DNA of 64,000 nucleotides from Hemileia vastatrix (Eukaryota > Basidiomycota > Pucciniomycetes > Pucciniales > Zaghouaniaceae). Both the position numbers and the translations under genes were made by a program. Every line of letters starts with the position of its first letter. Within the stretch, counting starts at the first letter, position 1. The notes beneath the pieces were generated by a model that was given only the letters and a program-made list of their open reading frames with translations, was not told where the DNA came from and ran no database searches. This document shows, piece by piece, positions 10,931 to 21,637 of this stretch. The stretch is taken from assembly GCA_030280995.1 (NCBI GenBank), contig JASXTE010000005.1:26154501-26218500 (forward strand), written 5' to 3'.

Positions 10931-12398
10931 TTGTTGCCTTAAACTTTTGTTGAAAGGTTTATCTGATTGATTTTAAAACTTCATTCAATGAAAAAATTCA
11001 GAGTATATGATGAAAATATGCTAAGTAAGAATGAAAAAATTGAAGTAAGTAAGTGTTATTTTGAGAGGCTTGTTCAAGGCCTTGTGGCTGCCAAAAAGGG
11101 GGCAGGGTGGGGCACCCCAGGGCATGACTGTAGAGCACTTCAAGTTGCTGAAGTTTTTTTTAAATATATATTGTTGAGTATCTTTATGAATTTCTTTATT
11201 TGTACTGGAACTTGAGTTCAGTGAATTAAAATCTGGTTTTACTATTTTAAACTTTTTTACAATTCCAGAGGAAAAATATAATATAATATTTATTATTAAA
11301 AGAAAATTTTTTTATTAGATAAACTTAATCTCATAAACTTACTAACACTTTTTTGACTATAAGAAGTTGAACCTGTGCTATAGATTTTAAACAGAAATCA
11401 AGTAAGATTACAAGGCATGTGCAATAATGGATTTTTCATATACTTTGACTGAGATCCACTTTTATTTTAACTCATTCTTGTGCAGTTTTTTAAAACAGGA
11501 CATTAAAGTAAGAGCATATTCCAGGCCCTTCAGATCCTGCATTTTTATTTGAGAAAATTACTGGATGTATTTATGTGTCCATAAGCATTTTTCACAAGTC
11601 GAAAATTTGGTTTCTTCTTTTGTAAAAGTGGAAGTTTCAATTTTTTTTTTACTTTTCAATTTTTCCTAATCTATTCTTTTAATTTGGGAGAAAACCTTAA
11701 TTCATATTTTAAACAAGTGGAGTTCAAATTATACATGAAAAAACCAATCATTAATTTTTCAAATCTTCATTGGTCAAGTGGGACCTCTTGTGACTTCAAT
11801 CTATGTACAAATTATAATTCAGTTAATATTAGCTTCTGACATATTTCCTGATGGTTTATCTCAACCTAAAGTGATTGAAAAATCTCTGAAAATTATTGGA
11901 AATCAGTTCATCATTCAAATCATGTGACTTACTTTTCCAAGAAATGTTTTTAGTCTTTTATAAATAGTAATTTCTTCCTGAATTATTGTCTTTCCTCTCA
12001 TAATTAATTTATATTCAAGATGGAATCATTGTATAATTCCTCTCCCATCTGTATTAGCTTACTTCAATTTCACATATCTGACTTCAGAAGCTTCCCAGGT
12101 TTTGTTGAGAAACCTTTTTCACTTCATCTCTCTCATACATAACATATTATCAGGGCTAGGGCACATTCAACTCATATTAACATTAGTAAACAGTGCCCTT
12201 CTAATTCCCACATCCTCTATGTAATAATTGGCCTCTCAGGATATCAAAATTTATTTTCTCCTGTTGGGGGTTTAGCTTCTAGGGCAGGATTCATCCTCTA
12301 TATGAGTTGAAGATACATTATTACCCCAAAAAGATACCAACTTCCCCCTACTAATTAATATTTTGAATTTCTATCTTTCTAATTTCCTAATAACTATC
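10931..12398. other. Mostly noncoding interior of CACTA-like element
   Basis: AT-rich. A 60-codon plus-strand frame near 10985-11160 (FERLVQGLVAAKKGAGWG) is protein-like but unrecognised. The rest shows no supported gene. Confidence 0.4.
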
Positions 12399-12508
12399 TC
12401 CCAAGGACTTGAGTCACTCCCCAACATAATTAATCTTATTCCTGACCATAACCCATTGATTAATTTGGGCTGTCCTGTGAAAGATATATTCAATCAAAAC
12501 AGTTAAAT
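12399..12508 (+). pseudogene. Transposase relic, part 1 (CACTA-like element)
   Basis: One plus-strand frame reads SQGLESLPNIINLIPDHNPL and continues to VKDIFNQNS just before the Harbinger insertion point. It appears to be coding sequence of the host DNA transposon interrupted by Harbinger; the continuation would be right of 19087. The family call comes from the element's ends, not from this segment. Confidence 0.3.
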
Positions 12509-12593
12509 ATTAGGGGGTATCAATGTTCAGGGATCCGCAATTAGGGATCAGGAATTTTTTTTCCCGGGATCAGACATTATTAATTGCGGAAGA

Positions 12594-12629
12594 TTCTTAT
12601 CCACTAGCCCCAGGGCTAGTGGATAAGAA
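12594..12629. repeat. 36-bp palindrome, 17-bp arms, 2-nt spacer
   Basis: Arms TTCTTATCCACTAGCCC and GGGCTAGTGGATAAGAA are perfect inverted copies separated by CA. It sits just inside the left end of the Harbinger element and resembles in design the palindromes at 15018-15049 and 16895-16916. Confidence 0.9.
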
Positions 12630-12891
12630 ATCCACGATAATGCATTATTCCGCCTCTTATACCCCAATTTCCATTCCTAATTCCTGATCCCAAACTCATC
12701 TCATCCATGATGAATTTGCAAGAAAGTCACATGACTCATAATTGCTGATGACATCCTTAAGTCTTTCCTCACTCTATGCTACTTAATTTTGGTGGCAAAC
12801 ACTTAAGTTTTTTTTCTATCTACACACCCCAACTGCACATTTGGTGGTGAATTCCCACTTCCCTCATCACTTAACCCTTCCACCGGCAACA

Positions 12892-14151
12892 ATGAAACAC
12901 CTCTCTACTAGGAAGCTACTTCACTCAACAATGAATGCTATCACTTTTCTTTTAGTTCTTTACTATAAATCTGACTCTGATTTGGAAGATGCTTTAGCTT
13001 ATATGTGTTTTCTTTCCAAAAAGCGTTACATCATCACCAGGGGGCCAAATCTTTATCATGATCCCCGATATGATCTGGCCTCCATTCTCAACATTCCTCA
13101 TTTAAACTTCACACAACTTTTTAGAACTTCTCCTGATTCTTTCTTCAAACTTTATCAACTCATCTCCGATCATCCTATCTTCCATAACAATTCTCATAAC
13201 AAACAGCGTAATCCTGCCATCCAACTTGCTGTTGCTCTATGTCGCTTTGGCTCAAATGGAAATGGTGCTGCCGTAAGACGTTTGGATAATCTCTTTAACA
13301 TAGGATATGGTACCGTGATATTATACACCAAGCGCTGTATGATTGCTATCCTTTCCCTCAAGTCTCAAACTCTTGCTTGGCCAACTCCAGAACAGCGACT
13401 TGAATCCTCTCAAGTAATGCAAGCTGAAGGTTTCCCTGGCTGTATAGGTTTTGTTGATGGCACAACCATCCCTTTGAGTCAAAAGCCTGCTCATGATGGC
13501 AACCATTATTTTGATTGCAAAAAAAGGTTTCTTCAAAATCTTCTCCAAGTTCTCATCTTTCACAATCTAACTTTTTATCTTCTTTCTAGATACTCTATTG
13601 CCGTTCAACTTGTATGCGATGTCAATAAAAAATTTATTGCTTTTCACAGTGGCTGCCCTGGATCATGTCATGACTCTTCCGTCTTCCAAAGAATGAGGAT
13701 TTCTCAATCCCCTGAATCATACTTTGACGAATCTCAGTACCTCCTTGCAGACTCAGCATATGCAAGTGGAAAGTACATTATACCTGCTTTCCGTGGTGCA
13801 ACTTCAGAAAATGACCCCAAAACTAAATTTAATTATCACCTTGCACAATCAAGAGTACGAATTGAACATGCTATAGGTATTTTAAAGGGACGATTTTCTA
13901 GTCTTCGGGAGCTCAGAATCCAATTTCAAAAAAAATTGGAGATCAAAACTGCAAATCATTGGATCTTGACTTGCGTAATACTCCACAATATTCTAGCTGA
14001 TTTAAAGGATGAGTGGAATGATCTTTATGAAGAAGAGGATCCTGAACCACCACTGGCACTCCCCTCCCTTGACTCACAAATCATTCAATCAACCGGCATA
14101 CGCCCCATTATAATGCCAATTACTCTTCAACATTTCTCTTCACCCTTTTAA
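12892..14151 (+). CDS. PIF/Harbinger DDE transposase (398 aa, one intron)
   Basis: Catalyses cut-and-paste transposition of the Harbinger element. Exons 12892-13526 and 13590-14151 total 1197 bases. The 63-bp intron (GTTTCT...CTAAC...TTCTAG) is in frame, but removing it restores the family motif KKRYSIAVQLVCD, which strongly supports splicing. The DDE triad is visible: D189 in FVDGTTIPL, D240 in GSCHDSSVF and E304 in RIEHAIGILKGRF. The N-terminal ~150 residues contain the helical region ending YGTVILYTKRCM typical of these proteins. Length agrees with family members of about 350-450 residues. ATG 12892 (AACAATG context) is the first in-frame ATG; the open frame extends upstream only with non-ATG codons. 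No stop or frameshift is seen. It lies divergently oriented to the Myb-like partner gene at 17336-18733. Confidence 0.88.
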   Translation: MKHLSTRKLLHSTMNAITFLLVLYYKSDSDLEDALAYMCFLSKKRYIITRGPNLYHDPRYDLASILNIPHLNFTQLFRTSPDSFFKLYQLISDHPIFHNNSHNKQRNPAIQLAVALCRFGSNGNGAAVRRLDNLFNIGYGTVILYTKRCMIAILSLKSQTLAWPTPEQRLESSQVMQAEGFPGCIGFVDGTTIPLSQKPAHDGNHYFDCKKRFLQNLLQVLIFHNLTFYLLSRYSIAVQLVCDVNKKFIAFHSGCPGSCHDSSVFQRMRISQSPESYFDESQYLLADSAYASGKYIIPAFRGATSENDPKTKFNYHLAQSRVRIEHAIGILKGRFSSLRELRIQFQKKLEIKTANHWILTCVILHNILADLKDEWNDLYEEEDPEPPLALPSLDSQIIQSTGIRPIIMPITLQHFSSPF

Positions 14152-14500
14152 TTTTTAATTTTTATGTTTTCATACTTTCCAAATGTCCTCTTTGTGTACT
14201 TTAATCACTTGGTTTTGTATTTTGGTTTGTTGCATATTCATTTTTTTTTTGAATTTACGGTGAATATCTTTTTTTTGGATTGCTCATTGGTTTTCTTTCA
14301 CTTCCTCAACATGAAATCGCATATTTTCTTATATCACATATTTTGTCAGTGATTTTTTTTTCATTCATCACTCATATCCTTTTCCTATTCTCCTCAAACA
14401 TCCCTCAAATATTTTGGTTGCATTTATTTTCTCAACTCTACTCACCAGGTAGGTCATTTTTTTTCTTTTTTCATGGTTTTTTATTTGCTAATCATGATTT

Positions 14501-14531
<31 letters not shown>

Positions 14532-14679
14532 TGCTTTTTTTTTTTTGGTTTTTTTGTTTTTTTTGTAAGTGCTTCTATTATTTTTGTTCTAGGGTAAACT
14601 AATTTTTGTTTTGCTTTTTTCTCTTTTTTATCTTTTTATTTTTTTGTTTTTTTTTCTCTCCTTCACCTCTCTTTATGAT
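14152..14679. other. T-rich low-complexity region
   Basis: Long T runs, including a T8GC repeat near 14500-14545. Frames here are F/L-rich shadows and no gene is supported. Confidence 0.6.
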
Positions 14680-14944
14680 CCTCAAGGCCCCCCTTTTTCC
14701 CTCTCTTTACCTGTCTCTGACCCCCTTTTTACCCCCTTTTTAGCTGCCTCAAATCCCCCCTTTCCCCCCTCTTTAGGTCCCTCATCACCCCCTTTCCCCT
14801 CTTTTTAGGTGCTTCAATACTCCCCCCTTCCCCTCTCTTTATGTCCCTCAAACCCCCCCTTCACCTCTCTTTTGGCGCCTCAAACCCCCCCCTTCACCTC
14901 TCTTTACCCACATCAAACCCCCCCTTTCCCTCTCTTTAGGCGCC
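14680..14944. repeat. C/T-rich minisatellite, about 35-bp period
   Basis: About seven imperfect units of the type CCTCAAACCCCCCCTTCACC followed by TCTCTTTAGG. Strong pyrimidine bias on the plus strand. Confidence 0.7.
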
Positions 14945-15750
14945 GTGACTTTTTCTATTACTTACAACTGTTTTTACAGAATTGAAAACTATGTTTCAGC
15001 TAATATTTTATGGAAGTGAACTCTGTTCTTCGCCCGAAGAACAGAGTTCATCCTCCTATTTTCACACTCTGTTTGCACCAATCTCCATCCCTTTCAATTC
15101 TATCAACACATGCTTGTCTTCTCTCCCCATGCCTTTCGCTATCCTCCCAGCCCCATTGTATGCCATCCTCTTTTGATCCCCATTTCACCCCTCTCAACAG
15201 ATTACATATAAAAAAAATCAGTGACTTTTTCTATTACTTACAACTGTTTTTACAGAATTGAAAACTATGTTTCAGCTAATATTTTATGGAAGTGAACTCT
15301 GTTCTTCGCCCGAAGAACAGAGTTCATCCTCCTATTTTCACACTCTGTTTGCACCAATCTCCATCCCTTTCAATTCTATCAACACATGCTTGTCTTCTCT
15401 CCCCATGCCTTTCGCTATCCTCCCAGCCCCATTGTATGCCATCCTCTTTTGATCCCCATTTCACCCCTCTCAACAGATTACATATAAAAAAAATCAGTGA
15501 CTTTTTCTATTACTTACAACTGTTTTTACAGAATTGAAAACTATGTTTCAGCTAATATTTTATGGAAGTGAACTCTGTTCTTCGGGCGAAGAACAGAGTT
15601 CATCCTCCTATTTTCACACTCTGTTTGCACCAATCTCCATCCCTTTCAATTCTATCAACACATGCTTGTCTTCTCTCCCCATGCCTTTCGCTATCCTCCC
15701 AGCCCCATTGTATGCCATCCTCTTTTGATCCCCATTTCACCCCTCTCAAC
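14945..15750. repeat. 276-bp tandem repeat, 2.9 copies, nearly identical
   Basis: Units start at 14945, 15221 and 15497; the third stops after CCCCTCTCAAC at 15750. Units are virtually identical apart from the centre of an internal palindrome. Each unit carries a 32-bp palindrome (15018-15049, 15294-15325, 15570-15601) with 15-bp arms GAACTCTGTTCTTCG. The repeat lies between the two Harbinger genes; the duplicated small frames are by-products of the repeat. Confidence 0.95.
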
Positions 15751-16200
15751 CTCTCCCAGACCCTTTTCTTCATTTAAAATGCCTCGGAACCCTTAATCTT
15801 CCCTTCCAACTCTTTCCCAACCTTTTTGCTACCCCATATATCCTTCCTCACCCCTCTCTCCAGCCTTTCCAACCCTTGTAGCCCCATTCCTCCCCTTTAC
15901 CTCGCCTCCACAATTCTTGAACCCCAATTTCCTCCCTTTCAACCCAGTCGCTATTTCTGTATATAAAAATAAAGTGTTAGGGAGAAATGGGGAGGTAAGC
16001 GAACTGGAAGGAGAGGAGAGGAGAGGGGTAGAGAGGTGTGGAGAGGGAGAGGAAAATGTGGATAGGGGTTGAAAATGATGACAAAGGGAGTGAAAAGGTT
16101 GGGGAGAAGGATGAGGTGAGGATAAAGAAATATTTCAAAGGGAAAAGAGTGGGTATTCTTGAGAGGGAGTAAAAAAAGACAATAAAAGAAGATAGTAATA
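15751..16200. other. Pyrimidine-rich to purine-rich switch
   Basis: The plus strand is C/T-rich to about 15950, then becomes A/G-rich (GGAGAGGAGAGGAGAGG around 16010-16030) to about 16170. No coding sequence; the minus-strand frames at 15951-16282 are shadows of the purine tract. Confidence 0.6.
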
Positions 16201-17335
16201 CAAATATACAAAAAATATAAAATATATAAAATATGTTACAAAGAGTGGGCACAGAAATTCCTTGAATCCTAAAAATCCACAACTCCTATACTTTTATTCT
16301 CTTCATTTACTTAAATATAATAAAAATCTACATTTTAATATTTTGAAAATTTTGAAGAAGAGGGGAAATAAACATTTTTAAGATTTTTGCACCTTCTTTA
16401 GATATTTTAATGATTTATAATATTCAATATTATCTAGTCATAAAATAAGTATATAATTTTTTCAATTCTTGAAAATAATACAATTAATAATATAAATGCA
16501 CAAAATAACCTTTCATGAACAAATTGACATATTTCAAATTGTAGTTTCTCCATGTATTTCTGGCCAAAGAAACTTATATAATAATGTCACATGGTATCTT
16601 GCCGGATCTATACATTGCTGTTCTTTTTTTTAAAAATTGCAAAGAAACTGCTTAAATAGTTTTAAATATGTATTTTTCAGATTAATTTGAGTGTGATCTG
16701 CACTGTATTAAAATTTCTATAAAAAAATATCATTCTTTATATCTCAAGATTTGTTCAAAGTATTATTTCCTATGCTTCATTAAATGTTCAAGTTATATTC
16801 ATATTGAGTTCACCAGAATGTCAATATTTTTTCTTGGTGGTTTCATCACTAATTCAATGTGGGCACAAAAAGATATGAATTAGGGTTCAAGGTTGCGGAC
16901 TTGCTAGCAAGTCCGCCCCCCATATTGCGTGGTGAGATATAGAATTTTTTTGACTTGTAAATATTTTTGTGATACCCGTCCCTTACTTCAATAAAATCCA
17001 TGGGGGGTTGTGCCAAAATTTTTTATAAGACTTGTGAAATTCTTGACATGTAAGAATTTTTAGGATACCGGTAAAATGCAGGGGGTAGTAAAGCCAAATT
17101 TTCATATAAAACTTTCAAGATTCATGACATGAAAGAATTTTTGTGATACCCACCCCTTACTTCAAAAAAATCCAGGGGTGGGGGATTGTCAAATTTTCAA
17201 AGGAGACTTGAAAATTTTATTTAAAAAAAGAATATTTATCATTAAAATACGATATTTCAAGAAATACAGAAAATAATTGTAAAATTTATGTACAAATAAA
17301 TATGAACACATGAAGTGTGAAAGAAATAAAAGAAA
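16201..17335. other. Noncoding AT-rich Harbinger interior with palindrome and diverged repeats
   Basis: A perfect 22-bp palindrome with half-site GCGGACTTGCT is at 16895-16916. From about 16940 to 17225 there are three diverged direct repeats of ~100 bp (ATTTTTGTGATACCC ... CTTACTTCA ... ATCCAGGGG). No gene supported. Confidence 0.55.
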
Positions 17336-18733
17336 CTAGTCAACAAAAAATTTCATTAAATGTTCTATTTCTTCAACAGATTTGTTTGCTTTAATGCATT
17401 CGATCAAGAAATCTTTCTTTTTAGAACTTTCTTGGAGATCATGCTTATACTTCATCTGTTCCATTAAGTTTTGATGCTCGAGTGTTTTTTCCTTATTTTT
17501 GGATTTTTCAATACTAAGAGTTAACTCAAACTTCTTCTCCTCCAAATCTTGGGCCCTACCATCCTTCTGTAAAGAGAGCTCAAACTTCTTCTCCTCCAAA
17601 TCTTGGATCCGATCATCCTTCCGTAAGGAGAGCTCATACTTCCTCTCTTCCAAATCTTGTACTCTGTCATCCCTCCTTAAAGAGAGCTCGTATTTCTTCT
17701 TTTCAAAGCTCAGTGTCTCTTTAGCAATTTCCACTTGTTCTAGAGTGAGAATAAAAATTAACATAAAGTAGAAGAAAAGCAGAGTAAAGTAATAAGAGGT
17801 ATGATATCACTTACCAGCATCACGTTTCTCTAAAAACTGTTCCATCGAAGAAAAAGGTGTCTGTGATGAAGTATCACTTTTTTGTCTTCTTTGGTAGAGG
17901 AAATTTAGACTAGTTGAAGCCCTTCTCTTTTTGTTCAACGTAGCATTTTCCTCCTCATCATTGTCACTAGCTTCAGACTCAGTTGATTGAGGATCCTGGG
18001 TTTGTTCATCAGCCTTTTAAGAAATAAGAAAAATATAAGTAAATAAAAAAATAGAATTGATAAGATAAAAGAAACAGACCTGAGTTATATTGGGTTGGGT
18101 TAAATCGCCAATAGGATCAATAGCAAAGCTATCTAGATTCGTAGAATTTAGAAGAGGGGAGGCTTGAGTGGAGGAAGAGGATGGGAAAAGATTTGCTTTG
18201 ACATCATGTTCGGAGATAGGATCTTCTCCATCCAACATGTTTACAGGATTAACATCGGCTCGCTCTCCAAAAATTGCATCCATCTCTTTAAAGTAAGGAC
18301 ATAAAGAATCAAGTTTATTGTCTATGGATTTTATACCCTTAGTTATATCAATGTCAGTAACCCCAAAACCAGTGGAAGATGAAAGAGCCTTTGCCTTCTT
18401 GTATTTTGCTCGATAATTCTTGAAGCGTTCAGACATCTGTTTAGGCAAAAGATCAATCCTTCCCTTGGTCTTATTGCGTAATTCATTTGCCATTAGAAGA
18501 TAGCCATTAACTTTTGATGTGGGGGGCCGTCCTACTTTAGTGGCATACTCAGTACCAAAACAAGAATCATAGTTAGATTTGGTTTTCAGCCAGTTGATAA
18601 GAATGAGATGATCATCTTTTTTTAATTGAACAGTCTTTGATTTCTTGGCTGAGCGGGGAAAAGAGGAAGTAGTGGGAATTGAAGAACAACTGGGTGATAG
18701 CTGCCTTTGAGAAGATCTAGGATGACAAGGCAT
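17336..18733 (-). CDS. Harbinger accessory protein: Myb/SANT-like domain plus coiled coil (418 aa, three exons)
   Basis: In PIF/Harbinger elements a Myb/SANT-like protein binds the ends and helps bring the transposase into the nucleus. Minus-strand exons 18080-18733, 17815-18013 and 17739-17336 total 1257 bases. Introns are 66 bp (donor GTCTGT, acceptor AAAAG) and 75 bp (donor GTAAGT, acceptor TCTAG); joining them leaves a single open frame to TAG at 17336-17338. Residues ~35-125 contain the SANT-like region (KKDDHLILINWLKTKSNYD, then a GRPPTSK segment and ERFKNYRAKYKKAK). The last exon has four tandem 18-residue heptad-like repeats of the type KKYELSLRRDDRVQDLEE, a predicted coiled coil that could mediate oligomerisation or transposase contact. 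The ATG at 18731-18733 is the first one after an in-frame stretch without ATG. No damage is seen. Confidence 0.75.
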
Positions 18734-19087
18734 GTTATTATAAATGAAGATGAAAAGGAGCAGAAACAAGCAGATGAGATAGCGAGATGAAAAGGAGAAG
18801 AATCAAATAGATGAAATGGGGAGAAATTCTGAGCGGATAGAATGAACAGGATGGGATGAGAATGGAAGTGCGCAGCAAGGTAGAAGGCTGGGATATCCAG
18901 AAAGTTGTCCAAGATGTGGTTATGGAAAATTGAGTAAATAAATGTCGGATAAGAGGTGAACATTGACACATAAAGTGTCTAATAACCCAATTATTAGCAA
19001 AAATAATTGCGGAAGATAATTGGGGTATGCAGATTATTTTCCGCAATTAATTTAATTGGGGATCGGTCAACATTGATACCCCCTATT

Positions 19088-20640
19088 ATCTATCTCCCCT
19101 GATTCTTTATTTCTTATCAGACCTTATCATTATATAAAAGACATCAATGAAGATTTTTTAGCACAGGGGAAGTTGAAAAACATGTCAATGAGAAACTTTT
19201 CACCTTTCAAAAAGAAACTACAACAAAGCATGTGATAAAAATGGAAAGAATACTCTATTCTACCCACATGGAGCAAGTACTTTCAGATGCAGCCAAGGGG
19301 GAAGAAGTTAACAGGAGGGATCAATGCAGGTTATAAAGATAATAGAGTTTAAAATACTTTTATATCATTTCAAAAACAAACATACCTAAAAATAGGTCAA
19401 TCAGCAACTGTGCACCTTACAACAACTACAAAAAAGCATGTGATGAAATAAGAAGGTACAAAAAGATGAGTTTCTGTGGTTAGGATTAAAATAATAAGCA
19501 GAAAGTAAAAGGAAAGAACCAGGAAAAAGGACTCTATTATACCCAAAAAATTCAAGGAATGTAAGTTTCAGCCAAGGGGGAAGCAGTGTACAGGAGGGAG
19601 AAATGGAAGTGATAAAGAGAATAGAGAGAAAAAATTTTGATGGGGAAAATGGAAACAGCAAGAAGAGGCTTGATTATATGACAAATTGCACCATATAAAA
19701 AATAGAAAACAACACAATGTTGACTAAGACTACTAAACTACAATACAGAGAAAGAGAAAGGTTCACACTCAAAGACAGAATTCACAAAAAAGGAATTTTT
19801 TTTCAAAAATACCATCTTTCCCCTCAAATTATTCCTCTCATGACTCAAGTAAAAGAAGAAAAAAGAGAGTACAGTTTTCATAGTGATACCACCACTGAGA
19901 ACAGATCTCAAGCAAAAATTGTCTTATGATGAAATTTGTTGAGAGAAGGCAAAATAAGCTCTAAAAATTATTGGGCCATCAGGAAGTTCTAATCCACTAG
20001 GTGTTGGACCCAGCTCATATAATGAAAAATATAGTTCTGATGTAGATAGTTCAAGTAATTATAGCTGAATCATCATTAGATAAAATTTTCCCTAATAAAT
20101 ATCTTCCTTAGAGTCCACATTTCAGAGATTTTCTGCCTGTTTTAGACCTTAAATCAAATGGGGATCATTTGCAACACCAAATGATTTAACTTCTTATTTG
20201 GATCTTAGTACTAAGGATTTAATGATGGTTCAAAATTTTATTTTTCATGCACTCATTACCTCATGGTTCAACTGTGTTCCACACCATTTAGGGAAGACTG
20301 GAACAAATCTCAAGGAAGAAGAATGAATTTTGCTAAAAAAAATTATGATGTGGTTTCTTTGTTTCTAGTTGTGAATATAGAAAATTCTGAAAGTAAAGAG
20401 AAGAATTTAATTAAGTGTATTTCCATTTTTTTATCAATAAAAAACCTTTTAACTTACTTTTAAATCAATGAAGATGAAATTATATCTCTTCATGATTAGC
20501 TGAAGGTGTATAAAAATTCCATGGAAAATTTTGGCCACAAATTCACATCAAGCATAATGTCCACTTAGCCCAAAATTTTCCTGAAGCTCTGCAAATATTT
20601 GGCCCAGCATCATCAGAGGAAGCTTCGGGATCATGAGAGT
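19088..20640 (+). pseudogene. Transposase relic, part 2 (CACTA-like element)
   Basis: Right of the Harbinger end, plus-strand frames are again protein-like but broken by many stops and shifts: KHVIKMERILYSTHMEQVL near 19215-19275, KIIGPSGSSNPLGVGPSS near 19960-20010, and KHNVHLAQNFPEALQIFG followed by WEYESN near 20550-20650. The last resembles the 'H..LA...PE.L..FGP ... FE.FN' stretch of Plavaka/CACTA-type transposases. A partial duplication (about 19195-19345 against 19410-19620, sharing CAGCCAAGGGGGAAG) adds to the decay. Family assignment is tentative. Confidence 0.35.
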
Positions 20641-20649
20641 ATGAATCAA

Positions 20650-21591
20650 ATTTTAAGATCTATCCCACACAATATTAATAAACTCATTTTTCATAATTCT
20701 TTTTATTACCCATAATTTTTTACATAATTTTTTTGTTTCTATTTGAAATAGACAAAATGTTAATGGAAATGTTCATCATGATAGTAAATCTTCAATCTCT
20801 TCTTGAGATGAATGACAATTGATTTAAAATACAAATTAAAGATTTTTTCAATATAGAAAAAGGAAAGACTTCAAAATAAACTGTTATATTGCTCTGTGAA
20901 GAATATGATTTATGGCCGGAATATTTAAACAAGATTTATAGAAAAATGTCTTTTTTAAACATTTTTTAAAAAGATACATTCATTGGTGCTTTAAAATTTC
21001 TACAATCTAAAATTACTGATCTCCAATACTAAAACATTGGTGGTAAATAATTCTCATTATACTCAAAACAACAAGGATATGGGAATATGAAGAGGCAACA
21101 AGATTGGAGTTTTTTTTTGAGAATGTGGAAGTCACTGAATTTTACCAGATCAAATCTTTATTCTAGTTGAATTTTATGATGCTGTTGAAAAAAAAAATAG
21201 AAAATCCTTTCTCAAAAGCAGGATTCAAAACATTTTGGTGCTAAAATTGATGGTCTATAAATGTTATTATTACTCATAAAGATATTATTGGACATGATTC
21301 AAGAACTCTCAATCCAAGTGGCTTTGGTGGTGTTTTATCAGATACTGTCTGTATAATGTCATTAAGTAATATAGCTGGTGCATATTAGTCACCTTTGTAA
21401 TATCCATTATGAATTCAATATATGTATTTTAGACACCAAAGTATGATCTATTGCCTGTTGGAAATTATGCAAGCAGCAATATATGAAGAATTCAAATAGG
21501 TCCTAATGATTCAGCTATGAGCTATGTGTCATGATGAAAAATTGTCCCACCAAATTTCCAACACAGGTTTGACTCAGGTTAGACCACAGGT
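20650..21591. other. Decayed interior of CACTA-like element
   Basis: AT-rich. Further transposase decay is possible but I could not follow a frame. Nothing else recognised. Confidence 0.4.
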
Positions 21592-21637
21592 ACTAAACAA
21601 CCAATTGACTGCAAGTTGTCTAAATTTTGACCTGGTG
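21592..21637 (-). repeat. CACTA-like right TIR
   Basis: Reverse complement begins CACCAGGTCAAAATTTAGAC. It is followed by the ATG duplication at 21638-21640 and the resumed Copia-1 RT frame. Confidence 0.85.

Larger units (their letters stand above)
12512..19084. mobile_element. PIF/Harbinger DNA transposon (6.6 kb), two genes
   Basis: The ends are inverted copies AGGGGGTATCAATGTT (12512-12527 and 19069-19084), flanked by ATT on both sides (12509-12511 and 19085-19087), the 3-bp duplication typical of PIF/Harbinger. Subterminal AATTGCGGAA motifs recur near both ends. It carries a DDE transposase on the plus strand and a Myb/SANT-like partner gene on the minus strand, the classical two-gene makeup. 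Both genes are open across their predicted introns, so this copy may be, or recently was, autonomous. The 3.2 kb between the genes is low-complexity and repetitive. Confidence 0.88.
7158..21637. mobile_element. CACTA-like (CMC) DNA transposon remnant with 46-bp TIRs
   Basis: The ends at 7158-7203 and 21592-21637 are inverted copies starting CACCAGGTCAAAA, matching at about 41 of 46 positions. A 3-bp duplication ATG flanks them (7155-7157 and 21638-21640), and joining the flanks restores the Copia RT frame. CAC ends plus a 3-bp duplication fit the CACTA/Plavaka (CMC) group. No intact transposase is present; degenerate coding traces lie at 8150-8520, 12399-12508 and 19088-20640. The Harbinger element at 12512-19084 interrupts it; without that it is about 7.9 kb. 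Confidence 0.75.

Noticed and set aside
14982..15777. Repeated 64-83 aa ORFs
   Set aside because: They are read-through of the 276-bp tandem repeat in two frames with no protein-like features.
17499..17771. Plus-strand Ser-rich 90-aa ORF
   Set aside because: Antisense of the coiled-coil exon of the Harbinger Myb-like gene; its Ser/Lys periodicity mirrors the repeats.
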